This document shows, piece after piece, positions 36,121 through 44,815 of a stretch of 61,638 nt of DNA. The stretch is from NCBI GenBank assembly GCA_030524715.1, contig JAUNGB010000021.1, positions 1 through 61,638 of the forward strand. The letters are read 5' to 3'. The stretch's first letter is position 1, and each line of letters opens with the position of its first letter. The position numbers and the translations under genes were made by a program. Source of the DNA: Eubacteriales bacterium (GTDB taxonomy: Bacteria; Bacillota; Clostridia; Lachnospirales; Lachnospiraceae). The notes beneath the pieces are model-generated. The model worked only from the letters and a program-made list of their open reading frames with translations, had not been told where the DNA came from and did no database searches.

Positions 36121-37812
36121 GTGGATAATAGAACAGTTATTAATCCTGCTTTGCAGCAGTCGGCTCAGACTGTAATAAATAATGAGATTATTGAAGAATA
36201 TAATCGTCAGAACAATATTGACATTTCTATGACTACCCTGGTACGGGAAGGTGCAACGATCTTGGAAAAATATGTAGTTACAAGTCGTTTAGAAGTAGCT
36301 TCCGGAGAAGCAGACTTGTATCTTTGCAAATATAACCATGGGGATTATGTTGCAAAAATTTATAAGCGTCAGTTCGCAATTAAACAGGAAGTAGTAAACG
36401 CCCTTCTGAAGATTGACTCTCCTTATGTGGCAAAACTTCATGAAACAGGAACTTATAACGGTTATCCTGTTGAAATTTTGCCGTATTATGAAAATGGAAG
36501 TCTTCAAGGAAAGACTTTTTCTGAAGATGAATTAGTAAAACGGATTATTCCGAATATTAATGAAGGTCTCCATGCAATTCATGAAGCTGGTATTATTCAT
36601 AAAGATTTAAAGCCATCCAATATTATGTTAAACAGTGATGGTGAAACGGTTTCAATCATTGATTTTGGAATTAGTTCGGCAGTAGAAGGTAATAAAACCA
36701 TTCTGGTAACTAAGACTGGTATGACTCCTGAGTATTCGGCACCAGAAACTTTCAAGAATATTTTTTATGAAGGTTCTGATTATTATTCATTTGGAATTAC
36801 ATTATTTGAACTGTTCTGCGGTTATACTCCATATGCCAATATGCAGCCAGAAGAAATTGAACAGTTTGTATCTGTACAAAGAATACCTTTTCCAGAAGAA
36901 ATGTCTGCATTGTTGCAGGATTTTATATCTGCACTTACATACTATGATATCAGTTTCAGGAAAAATAAAAACAATCCAAACCGACGTTGGACATACGAGG
37001 AAGTTTGTAAATGGTTAAATGGAGAGCCGCTTGTGATTCCAGGAGAAGGTGTTGGAAATATTGGTAAAGGTGCAATGCCGGCTTATCAATTTCTTGGAGA
37101 ATCATATACAGATCCGGCGCTTCTTGTTGCAGCATTTGCGAAAAATTGGGAGGATGGAAAGAAACAGTTATTTAGAGGGTATATTACGGCGCATTTTCGT
37201 ACATATAATCAGGATATTGCAAGAAAATGTCAGGCGGCTGAAGAAGAAGCAGGCAGAGAAAATGGAAGAGATGATATTATCTTTTGGAAATTACTCTATC
37301 AAATCAATCCAAAATTGAAGGGCTTCTATTGGAAAGGGTATACATATGAAAGTATTCCTGCTTTTGGACGAGATGTTTTAGAGAAGCTTTGGGATCGAGA
37401 TCATTCTCAATTTCCTTATTATGCAAGTATATTGGAGGAAAAGCTTCTGACACAATATGTACTTCATGCTCAGCCTAAGAATGAAAAACTCAAAAATGCT
37501 GCTGCTGCTATTGAAGATTCATACGAATTAGAAAAAAACAACGGAACAGACATGCGCAGGACATATTACTTAATGGCATATACATTATCTGGTCAAAAAC
37601 TTTTGTTGTTAGATGGAGAACAATTCCGCACAGTTGGAGAACTTGTTGGTTATATGAGAACGATTCTTGAAGAGTCATACGATAGATTTGAGTCTTTGTG
37701 CCATCGACTTGTTGACTATGATGGAAACTTGGATTTTCAGCTTGAAACATGGCTTATGGCTATTGGAAAGCAGAAAGAGCTTGAAGCATGGCGGACTTCT
37801 ATGAACGAGTAA
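36121..37812 (+). CDS. Hanks-type Ser/Thr protein kinase
   Basis: A 563-residue cytoplasmic kinase. The kinase domain occupies roughly residues 45-310. The ATP-lysine is probably in DYVAKIYKRQ, the catalytic loop is IIHKDLKPSNIML near 158, DFG is near 180 and the activation segment includes TPEYSAPE. The residue before the catalytic Asp is Lys rather than Arg, so it is of the non-RD type. No membrane segment or PASTA repeats are present, unlike PrkC. The C-terminal ~250 residues are a helical region I do not recognise. GTG start behind AAGGAGGGG. Confidence 0.93.
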   Translation: MDNRTVINPALQQSAQTVINNEIIEEYNRQNNIDISMTTLVREGATILEKYVVTSRLEVASGEADLYLCKYNHGDYVAKIYKRQFAIKQEVVNALLKIDSPYVAKLHETGTYNGYPVEILPYYENGSLQGKTFSEDELVKRIIPNINEGLHAIHEAGIIHKDLKPSNIMLNSDGETVSIIDFGISSAVEGNKTILVTKTGMTPEYSAPETFKNIFYEGSDYYSFGITLFELFCGYTPYANMQPEEIEQFVSVQRIPFPEEMSALLQDFISALTYYDISFRKNKNNPNRRWTYEEVCKWLNGEPLVIPGEGVGNIGKGAMPAYQFLGESYTDPALLVAAFAKNWEDGKKQLFRGYITAHFRTYNQDIARKCQAAEEEAGRENGRDDIIFWKLLYQINPKLKGFYWKGYTYESIPAFGRDVLEKLWDRDHSQFPYYASILEEKLLTQYVLHAQPKNEKLKNAAAAIEDSYELEKNNGTDMRRTYYLMAYTLSGQKLLLLDGEQFRTVGELVGYMRTILEESYDRFESLCHRLVDYDGNLDFQLETWLMAIGKQKELEAWRTSMNE

Positions 37813-37827
37813 GGGAGGAAGGTTGAA

Positions 37828-39288
37828 ATGAGCGGTCCTAAAATATCGGTATATTCGTTAACAGGACATGCAAGAGCTATTGTAATGGGACAAATACGGT
37901 GTGAACAACAATCTCTTGCATGTGCTGAACAAACACGGGAAATTCTTCATGGTTTGCAGACTTTTTCCGGGGATTTTGAACGTGAAGTTGCGAATATTCA
38001 ACTCCTTATGAGACGTACAGCAGAAGGAGCTGATCAGATAGAAAAACTCCGGCAATTAAAAGAAAAACTTTCAAAAGAAGCTACAGCAATTCAGGAGGAA
38101 TTGAAGAATCATATGCCTCATGCCTCACAGAAATATCGAATTAGTGAAGAAGCATATGCAGAAAAACAGGCTGAATTAAAAATATTACAGGCAATCCGAA
38201 AAAGAGCAGAGACATTGCAGGGGGAGTTGAATGCAGTTTTTTCTCAGGATAAGAAGAATACATTGAACATTCAAGCCAGCATACTGAATGATTTAGGTAT
38301 GGCAGAAGGAGTTGAAAAAGAAACACAGACATTAGATTTTATGATGCGTGATAAAACACAGAACATTGAACGTATCCAAGCGAGTATTATTGATGATATC
38401 AGTGGAATATATTCCTTTGATCTCTCGGAGGAAGTACAGGTAGAGCAAGTTACGTCATTAGAAAATAAAAAAGCGGATCTTTCATTGAAATTAGTTTCAT
38501 TGCTTAATGATAATGTTCTTCCAGATAATATTGTGGTTGAAATTCAACAAGCTGAAAAATATCTTCAAAAAATATCAAACATTCAATATTTGAGTACATT
38601 TGAAGCAGTTACTCTGAGTAGATTAAAACAAAGAATTGCTGATTATAATGAAGAGCGAAATAAGTACAAAAAAGAATTTGATAATTTACGTGCAAGATAT
38701 AAAGCATTATGCAATATGGAAGAGGAAATTGCAAAAGAATATGATTTTACAGAAGAATCTTTGAATATTTTGAATACAGAAATTATACGTCTTGAACATT
38801 CACTTATTAAACAGCGGGAACAGGAATATATTAATGAATGTGTCAATGAGGTTATGACCGAAATGGGATATGATCTTATTGGAGAGCGTTCTGTGAAAAA
38901 GCGTAGTGGTAAGAGATTCAAAAATGAATTATTTACTTTTCATGAAGGAACAGCGGTAAATGTAACGTATTCTTCAGAAGGACAGATATCAATGGAATTG
39001 GGGAGGATTTCAAGAGAGGATCGAATTCCAAATTCGGAAGAATGTGAGATGTTAACCAGGGATATGGAGTCGTTCTGCAGTGAATTTACAGAATTTGAAA
39101 ATCGATTACGAGCAAAAGGAGTAGTGGTGAATAATCGTATTGCGTTGTATCCCCCTTCGGCTGAATATGCTGCAATTATCAATGTCTCAGACTATGATGT
39201 GGTAGAAGGAGCGCAGATTACTGAGATAAAATCTGTTGAGCGAAAAAAGAAAATTGTGGAGAAAAAGGTTATCCGGAGGAATGAATAA
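37828..39288 (+). CDS. Coiled-coil protein of the kinase operon, function unknown
   Basis: A 486-residue protein dominated by long Glu/Lys/Gln-rich helices (roughly residues 30-340) that should form coiled coils. The N-terminus (SGPKISVYSLTGHARA) and the last ~130 residues look globular (MTEMGYDLIGERSVKKRSGK ... FTFHEGTAVNVTYSSEGQISM). No membrane segment or catalytic motif is seen. It lies 15 bp after the kinase gene behind GGGAGGAAGG and overlaps the FHA gene by one base. It may be a kinase substrate or scaffold. Confidence 0.85.
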   Translation: MSGPKISVYSLTGHARAIVMGQIRCEQQSLACAEQTREILHGLQTFSGDFEREVANIQLLMRRTAEGADQIEKLRQLKEKLSKEATAIQEELKNHMPHASQKYRISEEAYAEKQAELKILQAIRKRAETLQGELNAVFSQDKKNTLNIQASILNDLGMAEGVEKETQTLDFMMRDKTQNIERIQASIIDDISGIYSFDLSEEVQVEQVTSLENKKADLSLKLVSLLNDNVLPDNIVVEIQQAEKYLQKISNIQYLSTFEAVTLSRLKQRIADYNEERNKYKKEFDNLRARYKALCNMEEEIAKEYDFTEESLNILNTEIIRLEHSLIKQREQEYINECVNEVMTEMGYDLIGERSVKKRSGKRFKNELFTFHEGTAVNVTYSSEGQISMELGRISREDRIPNSEECEMLTRDMESFCSEFTEFENRLRAKGVVVNNRIALYPPSAEYAAIINVSDYDVVEGAQITEIKSVERKKKIVEKKVIRRNE

Positions 39289-39926
39289 TGGAATTAAAAA
39301 AATATAAAGTGTGTCCGTCATGCGGAGAACATAATAAGCCGACTTCATTGGAGTGTAGAAAATGTGAAACGGATTTGACAGGTGTTCGTGTTGTTGATAG
39401 CGAAATTGAGCAACGCAAATTGGAAAAAGAGAACGCTGGGGGGAAACCAACAGATTCTGATGCAGGGAATGACATTCAATTGGTACGTGTCTGTGAAGAA
39501 TGCGGTGCTGAAAATGCTCCGCAGGCAAGAAAATGTAAACAGTGTGGAGAAGAAATATCTGATATATTACCAACACCTGTACTAAAAAGGGAAGAACCAA
39601 TATTTTCTTTTGAACTTAAATCTGTAGACGGAATTTTTAGTACGAAAATTTATAAAACACTATCTATAATCGGACGTGAAGCTGATTTGAAAGAATATCT
39701 TGGCACTAAGGCATATGTCAGTAGGCAGCATGCAGAACTCACTGTTGTTGCAGGTAAAGTGTTTATCAAGAATTTAAGCGGCACAAATAAAACATTTGTT
39801 AATAATGAAGAGATTTCAAATGATGAACCACATGTGTTAGCAAATGGTGATGAGATTGGTTTGGGCGGAAAGGTTATTGCAGATGAAAGACAGGATAATG
39901 CTGCATATTTTCTGTTTCAGGGATAA
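39288..39926 (+). CDS. Double zinc-ribbon and FHA-domain protein
   Basis: FHA domains bind phosphothreonine, so this 212-residue protein is a likely reader of the operon's kinase. Two zinc ribbons lie at the N-terminus (CPSCGEHN ... CRKCETD, residues ~7-26; CEECGAEN ... CKQCGEE, ~68-87). The FHA domain begins near residue 105, with the binding marks IIGRE near 125, SRQHAEL near 144 and LSGTNKTFVNN near 163. Its ATG overlaps the preceding stop codon (TAATG), which implies tight coupling. Confidence 0.92.
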   Translation: MELKKYKVCPSCGEHNKPTSLECRKCETDLTGVRVVDSEIEQRKLEKENAGGKPTDSDAGNDIQLVRVCEECGAENAPQARKCKQCGEEISDILPTPVLKREEPIFSFELKSVDGIFSTKIYKTLSIIGREADLKEYLGTKAYVSRQHAELTVVAGKVFIKNLSGTNKTFVNNEEISNDEPHVLANGDEIGLGGKVIADERQDNAAYFLFQG

Positions 39927-39928
39927 TT

Positions 39929-40552
39929 ATGAATGTAGCAAGATTATTATATCCAGTTAAAGTTCTGGGGCCGGGAAACCGTGTCGGGATATGGTTATGT
40001 GGATGTCATAGAAGGTGCAAGGGGTGCAGTAATCCGGAACTATGGGCAGAAAAAAAGGAATACGAAATAACTATTCCACAATTATTAGAACTAATTAAAA
40101 AAATAAATACAGAACACGATATAGATGGTTTTACGATTAGTGGCGGAGAACCGATGAATCAAGCTTTTGAACTGTCGATACTAGTGGATGAATTAAAATT
40201 AATATCAAAGGATATTCTGGTTTATTCAGGATACCGACTGGAAGAACTGGTCAATCGTGATTCTCAAACACAACATATACTCGATACAATTGCTGTTTTG
40301 ATTGATGGAGTTTACATTGAAGAAAATAACGATGGAAGTTTATTGAGAGGATCATCAAATCAAAGAATTCATATGCTGAATTGCGAATTGGAGTCGTTGT
40401 ATAAAGATTATTTAAGTAAAACAAAAAATCAGATACAAAACTTTACAACAGTGGATGGAATTGTTTCAGTAGGAATACATAGGAAGGGGTTTACCCCCTT
40501 AAAGGGAGAATGGCTATGGCAGACTATATTGCAAAATGGCACAAAGAAATAG
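39929..40552 (+). CDS. Radical-SAM protein of NrdG/activase type
   Basis: The 207-residue protein carries the [4Fe-4S] radical-SAM motif C26-X3-C30-X2-C33 (CHRRCKGC) and the SAM-binding FTISGGEPMNQ. The preceding GPGNRVGIWLCG is typical of small glycyl-radical activases such as NrdG and of single-cluster relatives. No glycyl-radical enzyme is encoded in the window, so the substrate is open: it may modify an operon partner or make a small molecule. It is two bases after the FHA gene, and its 3' end overlaps the AAA+ gene by 37 bp. Confidence 0.88.
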   Translation: MNVARLLYPVKVLGPGNRVGIWLCGCHRRCKGCSNPELWAEKKEYEITIPQLLELIKKINTEHDIDGFTISGGEPMNQAFELSILVDELKLISKDILVYSGYRLEELVNRDSQTQHILDTIAVLIDGVYIEENNDGSLLRGSSNQRIHMLNCELESLYKDYLSKTKNQIQNFTTVDGIVSVGIHRKGFTPLKGEWLWQTILQNGTKK

Positions 40553-42396
40553 GGATATTTTGTAGAATCAAACCTATGATTATCGTTGAAGGAAATGTTC
40601 TGGACGTATATCAATATCCAGAAGAAGGCAGTATTTCTAAAGGAAGCATTCTGCGTCTTCCGGAATATTTGCACTATTATTTTACTGACTTAGGATACAA
40701 GACAATCGTATTCTTTGATAGTATGCAGGGATTCTATAATACTTGTGAGGATGGCCATATTGAATCATTTGCTCAGATGACGAAAACAAGAATGGAAGGA
40801 CAGAATGTTCGAAGTGAGTTCAAAGGTAAAAGTAATTCGGCAACATCACTTGTGCGAACTGCTGTAAGTCAGAATAAAGTGCCTGTAGCAATAGTTATGA
40901 ATTTGGCATCGCGTTACATTACATCGCCAGATAATGTGGATCAGTCAGAAGTAGACAGTTTTACTAATTTGTTGATTGCTTCTATGGAAGGAAAAGATGT
41001 TCGTACCGATAATGGAATACTTAAAAATATTGTCATTATGATTGTAAATAAAGTAAACGATGTTCCTGCATGGTTTTATTTGGATAATCAAAACGTAAAA
41101 ACAATTAATATAGGGACTCCTTCTAAAGAAGAACGTGAAGCCCTGATTAAAGGGGAAAATTTTGAATCATTTTTTGCCGCAGAAGTTTTCGAAGAAGATT
41201 ATCCTTATTATGAAGAACATCCGGATGAATTAGAAAAAATACAGGATAAATTCGTAGGTTTAACAGATGGGTTCAGTTTTACGGAAATCAATGGATTACG
41301 TAGATTGTGCAAGAACGGACGGACCAGAATTCATAAAATGTCATCGGTGATTGACTTGTATAGATATGGAATTAAAGATAATCCTTGGGATGCGCTGGAT
41401 GTTAATGAACTAAAAAATGCAAAAGAAGATTTTCAAAAGCGTGTAAAAGGACAGGATTTTGCAATCATCAAAACTTTAGACGTTATTAAGAGAGCAGTAA
41501 CCGGAATGGCAGGACTCAGTAGTTCTTCTCATGCAAAGCCCAAGGGAATTTTGTTTTTTGCAGGACCTACAGGTACTGGTAAAACGGAAACTGCTAAAAC
41601 TTTAGCGGAGAAGCTTTTCGGAGATGAAAGTCGTTGTATTCGTTTTGACATGAGTGAGTTCAGCCAGTCTCACAGCGATCAGAAATTACTTGGAGCGCCT
41701 CCAGGATATGTAGGATACGAAGCAGGTGGTCAGCTTACTAACGCAGTAAAAGAGAATCCATTTTCCATTTTATTATTTGATGAAATCGAGAAAGCTCATC
41801 CATCTATATTTGATAAATTTTTGCAGATTTTAGAAGACGGCAGAATGACAGATGGTCAGGGAAATACAGTTTATTTTTCTGAATGTATTATTATCTTTAC
41901 CAGTAATCTGGGAATTTATACAAAAAATGATTATGGACGACGTGAAGCAAATGTTACACCGGATATGGAATTTTCTGAAGTGCAAAAGCGAGTTCGTCAG
42001 GCAATTGAGGATTACTTCAAGATAGAACTTGGCCGTCCGGAGATTTTGAATCGTATTGGAGAAAACATAGTTGTTTTCGATTTTATCAGACCAGAAGTTG
42101 CAAAACTTATTTTGGATACGCAGGTTAACAAGATTATCGAAAATCTTATGATAGAAAAGGGCATTGAGCTTATCGTTTCTGAAAAAGTAATGTCCATTCT
42201 TTTAACAAAAGCTGTTGATAATTTGGGTAATGGTGGTCGTGGAATCGGCAATATTGTTGAGAGTTTGCTGATTAATCCGCTTGCACGGTACATGTTTGAC
42301 GAGGATATTAGAAACAATGTAAAAATAGTAATAGAGGATATTGATGCAGAAAATATGCCATATGCATTGAACTGCAGGAAAGAGGCAGGGTCATGA
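40516..42396 (+). CDS. ClpB/ClpA-like AAA+ ATPase
   Basis: A 626-residue ATPase whose C-terminal half is a ClpB-D2-like AAA+ module: Walker A GPTGTGKTETAK near 350, DMSEFSQSHSDQKLLGAPPGYVGY, Walker B ILLFDEIEKAH near 420, sensor IIFTSNLG and arginine finger region RPEILNRIGE. The N-terminal ~290 residues replace the Clp N-domain/D1 and show a degenerate, Walker-less ATPase-like pattern. GYVG points to threading of protein substrates. ATG 40516 has GGGAG at good distance; ATG 40510 is the alternative. Its stop overlaps the phosphatase start (ATGA). Confidence 0.92.
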   Translation: MADYIAKWHKEIGIFCRIKPMIIVEGNVLDVYQYPEEGSISKGSILRLPEYLHYYFTDLGYKTIVFFDSMQGFYNTCEDGHIESFAQMTKTRMEGQNVRSEFKGKSNSATSLVRTAVSQNKVPVAIVMNLASRYITSPDNVDQSEVDSFTNLLIASMEGKDVRTDNGILKNIVIMIVNKVNDVPAWFYLDNQNVKTINIGTPSKEEREALIKGENFESFFAAEVFEEDYPYYEEHPDELEKIQDKFVGLTDGFSFTEINGLRRLCKNGRTRIHKMSSVIDLYRYGIKDNPWDALDVNELKNAKEDFQKRVKGQDFAIIKTLDVIKRAVTGMAGLSSSSHAKPKGILFFAGPTGTGKTETAKTLAEKLFGDESRCIRFDMSEFSQSHSDQKLLGAPPGYVGYEAGGQLTNAVKENPFSILLFDEIEKAHPSIFDKFLQILEDGRMTDGQGNTVYFSECIIIFTSNLGIYTKNDYGRREANVTPDMEFSEVQKRVRQAIEDYFKIELGRPEILNRIGENIVVFDFIRPEVAKLILDTQVNKIIENLMIEKGIELIVSEKVMSILLTKAVDNLGNGGRGIGNIVESLLINPLARYMFDEDIRNNVKIVIEDIDAENMPYALNCRKEAGS

Positions 42397-43130
42397 TTTA
42401 TATTGATACTCGAAAAGGACTATACCATAAGATAAGTGAAGATACAGTTTTAGTTGGAGATATAATTCTATCCGATGAAAACAATGTATTACCTGTTCCG
42501 AAAAAAGGGTTTGTTTGTGTTGCTGATGGGGTAGGCGGAAATAACGGCGGTGCAGATGCATCTGCTTTTGTTTTGAAAGCGTTGTTGCAGAGTAATGCTG
42601 TAGAAAATCCGGATGAATTAAAAAATAAGTTGATCGAAATTGATTCGCTTTTAATTGAAAAAGGTAAAGCAAATACATCCATTGCAACAATGGCTACTAC
42701 CTTAACAGGTGTTTTTTTGTCCGATGTATTGAATGTTATAATGCATATAGGCAATACGCGAGCTTATGTGATGCAAGGAAGCTATTTGAAACAGATAACT
42801 CAAGACCATACGGTATATAATTGGCTCAGGAGCATGGGGAGATATGTTGAAGCTGACGCTTGTAACAAAAATCAAATTACGAATTGCTTTGGAGGGGGAG
42901 ATTTGTCTCTTCTTTCAAAGCTATATGTGATGGAAATCCCTCGTTTTAACAAATTGCTGCTAACATCTGATGGAGTGCACGAGTATGTAGATATTGATTT
43001 ATTGGAAGAGGTTTTAAATGATTCTATTATCTCGAATGAGATGAAATGTGATCGCATTATTAATGCGGCAAAAGAAGCTGGATCAGAAGATGATATCACT
43101 GTTGTTCTGATTCAAAGGGAGGAAGAGTAA
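42393..43130 (+). CDS. PP2C-family Ser/Thr protein phosphatase
   Basis: The 245-residue enzyme should reverse the operon kinase. Metal-binding PP2C motifs are in place: FVCVADGVGGNNGG near residue 41, MATTLTGVFL, HIGNTRAYV near 120, LLTSDGVHEYVD near 190 and EDDITVVLI near the C-terminus. It is soluble. Its ATG overlaps the AAA+ stop codon, so its translation is coupled to that gene. Kinase, FHA reader and phosphatase in one transcript form a closed phosphorylation circuit. Confidence 0.93.
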   Translation: MIYIDTRKGLYHKISEDTVLVGDIILSDENNVLPVPKKGFVCVADGVGGNNGGADASAFVLKALLQSNAVENPDELKNKLIEIDSLLIEKGKANTSIATMATTLTGVFLSDVLNVIMHIGNTRAYVMQGSYLKQITQDHTVYNWLRSMGRYVEADACNKNQITNCFGGGDLSLLSKLYVMEIPRFNKLLLTSDGVHEYVDIDLLEEVLNDSIISNEMKCDRIINAAKEAGSEDDITVVLIQREEE

Positions 43131-43198
43131 CGTGGATCTTCAGATTAATGCGAACGCAGGAATTTAAAGATTTAGCTATATAATTAAGAGACGATGAT

Positions 43199-44101
43199 AT
43201 GAATAATTTGGTTGAGTATTGTTATAAAATGAATATGTCTTATTCTTACAAACCGGTTCTTATTATGGCATTAGTGGAATATGATGGGAAAATACATATT
43301 TCAGATGCTGTTAATTACTTTGTACAATTCTATGCTAAGCGTTTGTCATGGGGATTGATTGCTGAAAGATCAAATTCAATTTACAGCAATCTGAATTGTA
43401 GCCTTGAACAAATTGCGGCTAATATAAAAAATAATCCGGTGAAAGCACTACTTAATAGTGAGTTTTTTGAATATGACAAAAAACAGGAAATAATGTATGT
43501 TAAGCCATATGTCTGGGAAAGTTTGACACAGACAGAAAAGAAGAAAATTATGGATGCATGTAGTAGACGTTTGGATGAATATTATATTAAGATTGCCAAT
43601 CAACCTATGCAAGAGATAGTGTGTTTTCACAAACCAGATGAAGAAAATGGATATCTCAGTAATTGGTATTTATCTGAGTTTTTTGTTCAAGGTGAACGGT
43701 TTTCATCTATTAAACAATATATGGTGTACCAAAAAGCGTTGCAGTTTAATGATTTTAGTGCAAGAGATAATATTCTTATAACTAATGATGCAGCGGCAAT
43801 AAAACAAATAGAGCGTGAGGTTAGGAATTGCAACGAAAGAGTCTGGAAGGGTAAAAGTCAATTAATTGTATATCAGGGATTACTTTCAAAATTTTCTCAG
43901 AACGATGAGTTAAAAGATAAACTATTAGATACTGGGTCTGCAATGTTGGCTGAATGTTCTGTATCAGATCGAATATGGGGGATTGGAATTTCCATGAAGG
44001 ATGACAGGCGCTATTTAATTGATCAATGGGAAGGGCAAAATTTATTGGGATTTTCCTTAATGCAGGTAAGAAATATTTTATATGAGACAAGGAGTCTGTA
44101 G
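43199..44101 (+). CDS. NADAR-domain protein with N-terminal winged-helix-like domain
   Basis: The 300-residue protein has a C-terminal NADAR (YbiA-like) domain from ~150 to the end: YLSNWYLSEFFVQGERFSSI, a variable middle, NERVWKGKSQLIVYQGLL, KFSQNDELKDKLLDTGSAML, IWGIGISMKDD and LLGFSLMQVRNIL. NADAR enzymes act on ADP-ribose linked to bases or N-glycosidic derivatives. The first ~130 residues (SYKPVLIMALVEYDGKIHI ... FYAKR) resemble the winged-helix segment at the start of some restriction-type proteins. It is last in the operon, 68 bp after the phosphatase, with a weak AAGAG site. Confidence 0.85.
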   Translation: MNNLVEYCYKMNMSYSYKPVLIMALVEYDGKIHISDAVNYFVQFYAKRLSWGLIAERSNSIYSNLNCSLEQIAANIKNNPVKALLNSEFFEYDKKQEIMYVKPYVWESLTQTEKKKIMDACSRRLDEYYIKIANQPMQEIVCFHKPDEENGYLSNWYLSEFFVQGERFSSIKQYMVYQKALQFNDFSARDNILITNDAAAIKQIEREVRNCNERVWKGKSQLIVYQGLLSKFSQNDELKDKLLDTGSAMLAECSVSDRIWGIGISMKDDRRYLIDQWEGQNLLGFSLMQVRNILYETRSL

Positions 44102-44311
44102 GAGTAATTTTAATGAAAGATCAACATGAAAAAGATAAAGAGGTAGGCAGTAGTGAGAAAAGATGACCAAAGGTCTCCCCAAAATTATCATCTTTCCCTC
44201 CGATACCCTCCGGGAAACTTCTCTAAGATCAAGGTTTCTTCAACAAGTGTCTATACCTTAGTGCTGAATTAAAAAGTGTATTTTTAAAACGGCAGAAGAA
44301 CAATTCCAGAA

Positions 44312-44542
44312 TCAGTCTTTGAAAAATTTGCTGAAATCTACGTCAAAAATAATCTGCAAAGCTTTCAAGTCGCTGGCTTTTATATTTCTTCTGCCGGTCT
44401 CAATGTTCGCCAATGTACTTCTGGACATTGTGCTTCCTAAGAGCTGCATTTTAGCAACGACCTGCTCTTGCGTCATGTTTCTGCTCATTCGTATTGTCTG
44501 AATGTTCCTTCCTAACGGAATATCCTGCAAAATCCACTGCAT
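44312..44542 (-). CDS. Small XRE-type helix-turn-helix regulator
   Basis: A 76-residue protein made almost entirely of one HTH: LGRNIQTIRMSRNMTQEQVVAKM, then STMSRSTLANIETGRRNIKASDLKALQIIF. It points toward the end of the nine-gene operon and away from the BspA-like gene. An AGAGGACAGG site precedes the start. Palindromes just upstream (44558-44573, 44638-44652) could be its own operators. It may regulate the neighbouring surface protein, itself, or the defence operon. Confidence 0.85.
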   Translation of the reverse strand: MQWILQDIPLGRNIQTIRMSRNMTQEQVVAKMQLLGSTMSRSTLANIETGRRNIKASDLKALQIIFDVDFSKFFKD

Positions 44543-44557
44543 ATACCTGTCCTCTTG

Positions 44558-44652
44558 TGACTAATTAGTAACTTTTTATTGAGTATATCCAGTATTTGTG
44601 CTAAAATTGTCACTAGATAGAAACAATCCGCATAAGGTTGTCTTAGAGACAA
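44558..44652. promoter_or_regulatory. Operator-like palindromes upstream of the XRE gene
   Basis: GTGACTAATTAGTAAC (44558-44573) is a near-perfect 16-bp dyad 16 bp from the XRE start codon. TTGTCT-TAG-AGACAA (44638-44652) is a perfect 6-bp-arm dyad in the shared region before the BspA-like gene. Binding by the XRE protein is inference. The remaining DNA to 44815 shows only a strong ribosome site (AGGAGG). Confidence 0.5.
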
Positions 44653-44815
44653 TATCAAAACAAAAGAAAATAAGTCTATGCCCTGATCAACAAAAAGATT
44701 AAAGGAAGAATAAAGTTTGATTTTATACTACTATTGCAAACAGTGGTATTTACAGATTACTTCATTGGATGTAAAATAATTTACATAAATTTATTAAGCG
44801 CAGGAGGATAAGCGT

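Noticed and set aside
36121-43130. Type VI secretion post-translational module (kinase/FHA/phosphatase)
   Set aside because: No secretion structural genes are present and the organism appears Gram-positive.
28897-44101. Classical tellurite-resistance/TerY-P locus
   Set aside because: No TerY vWA protein or TerC/TerD/TerE genes are found; only kinase and phosphatase are shared.
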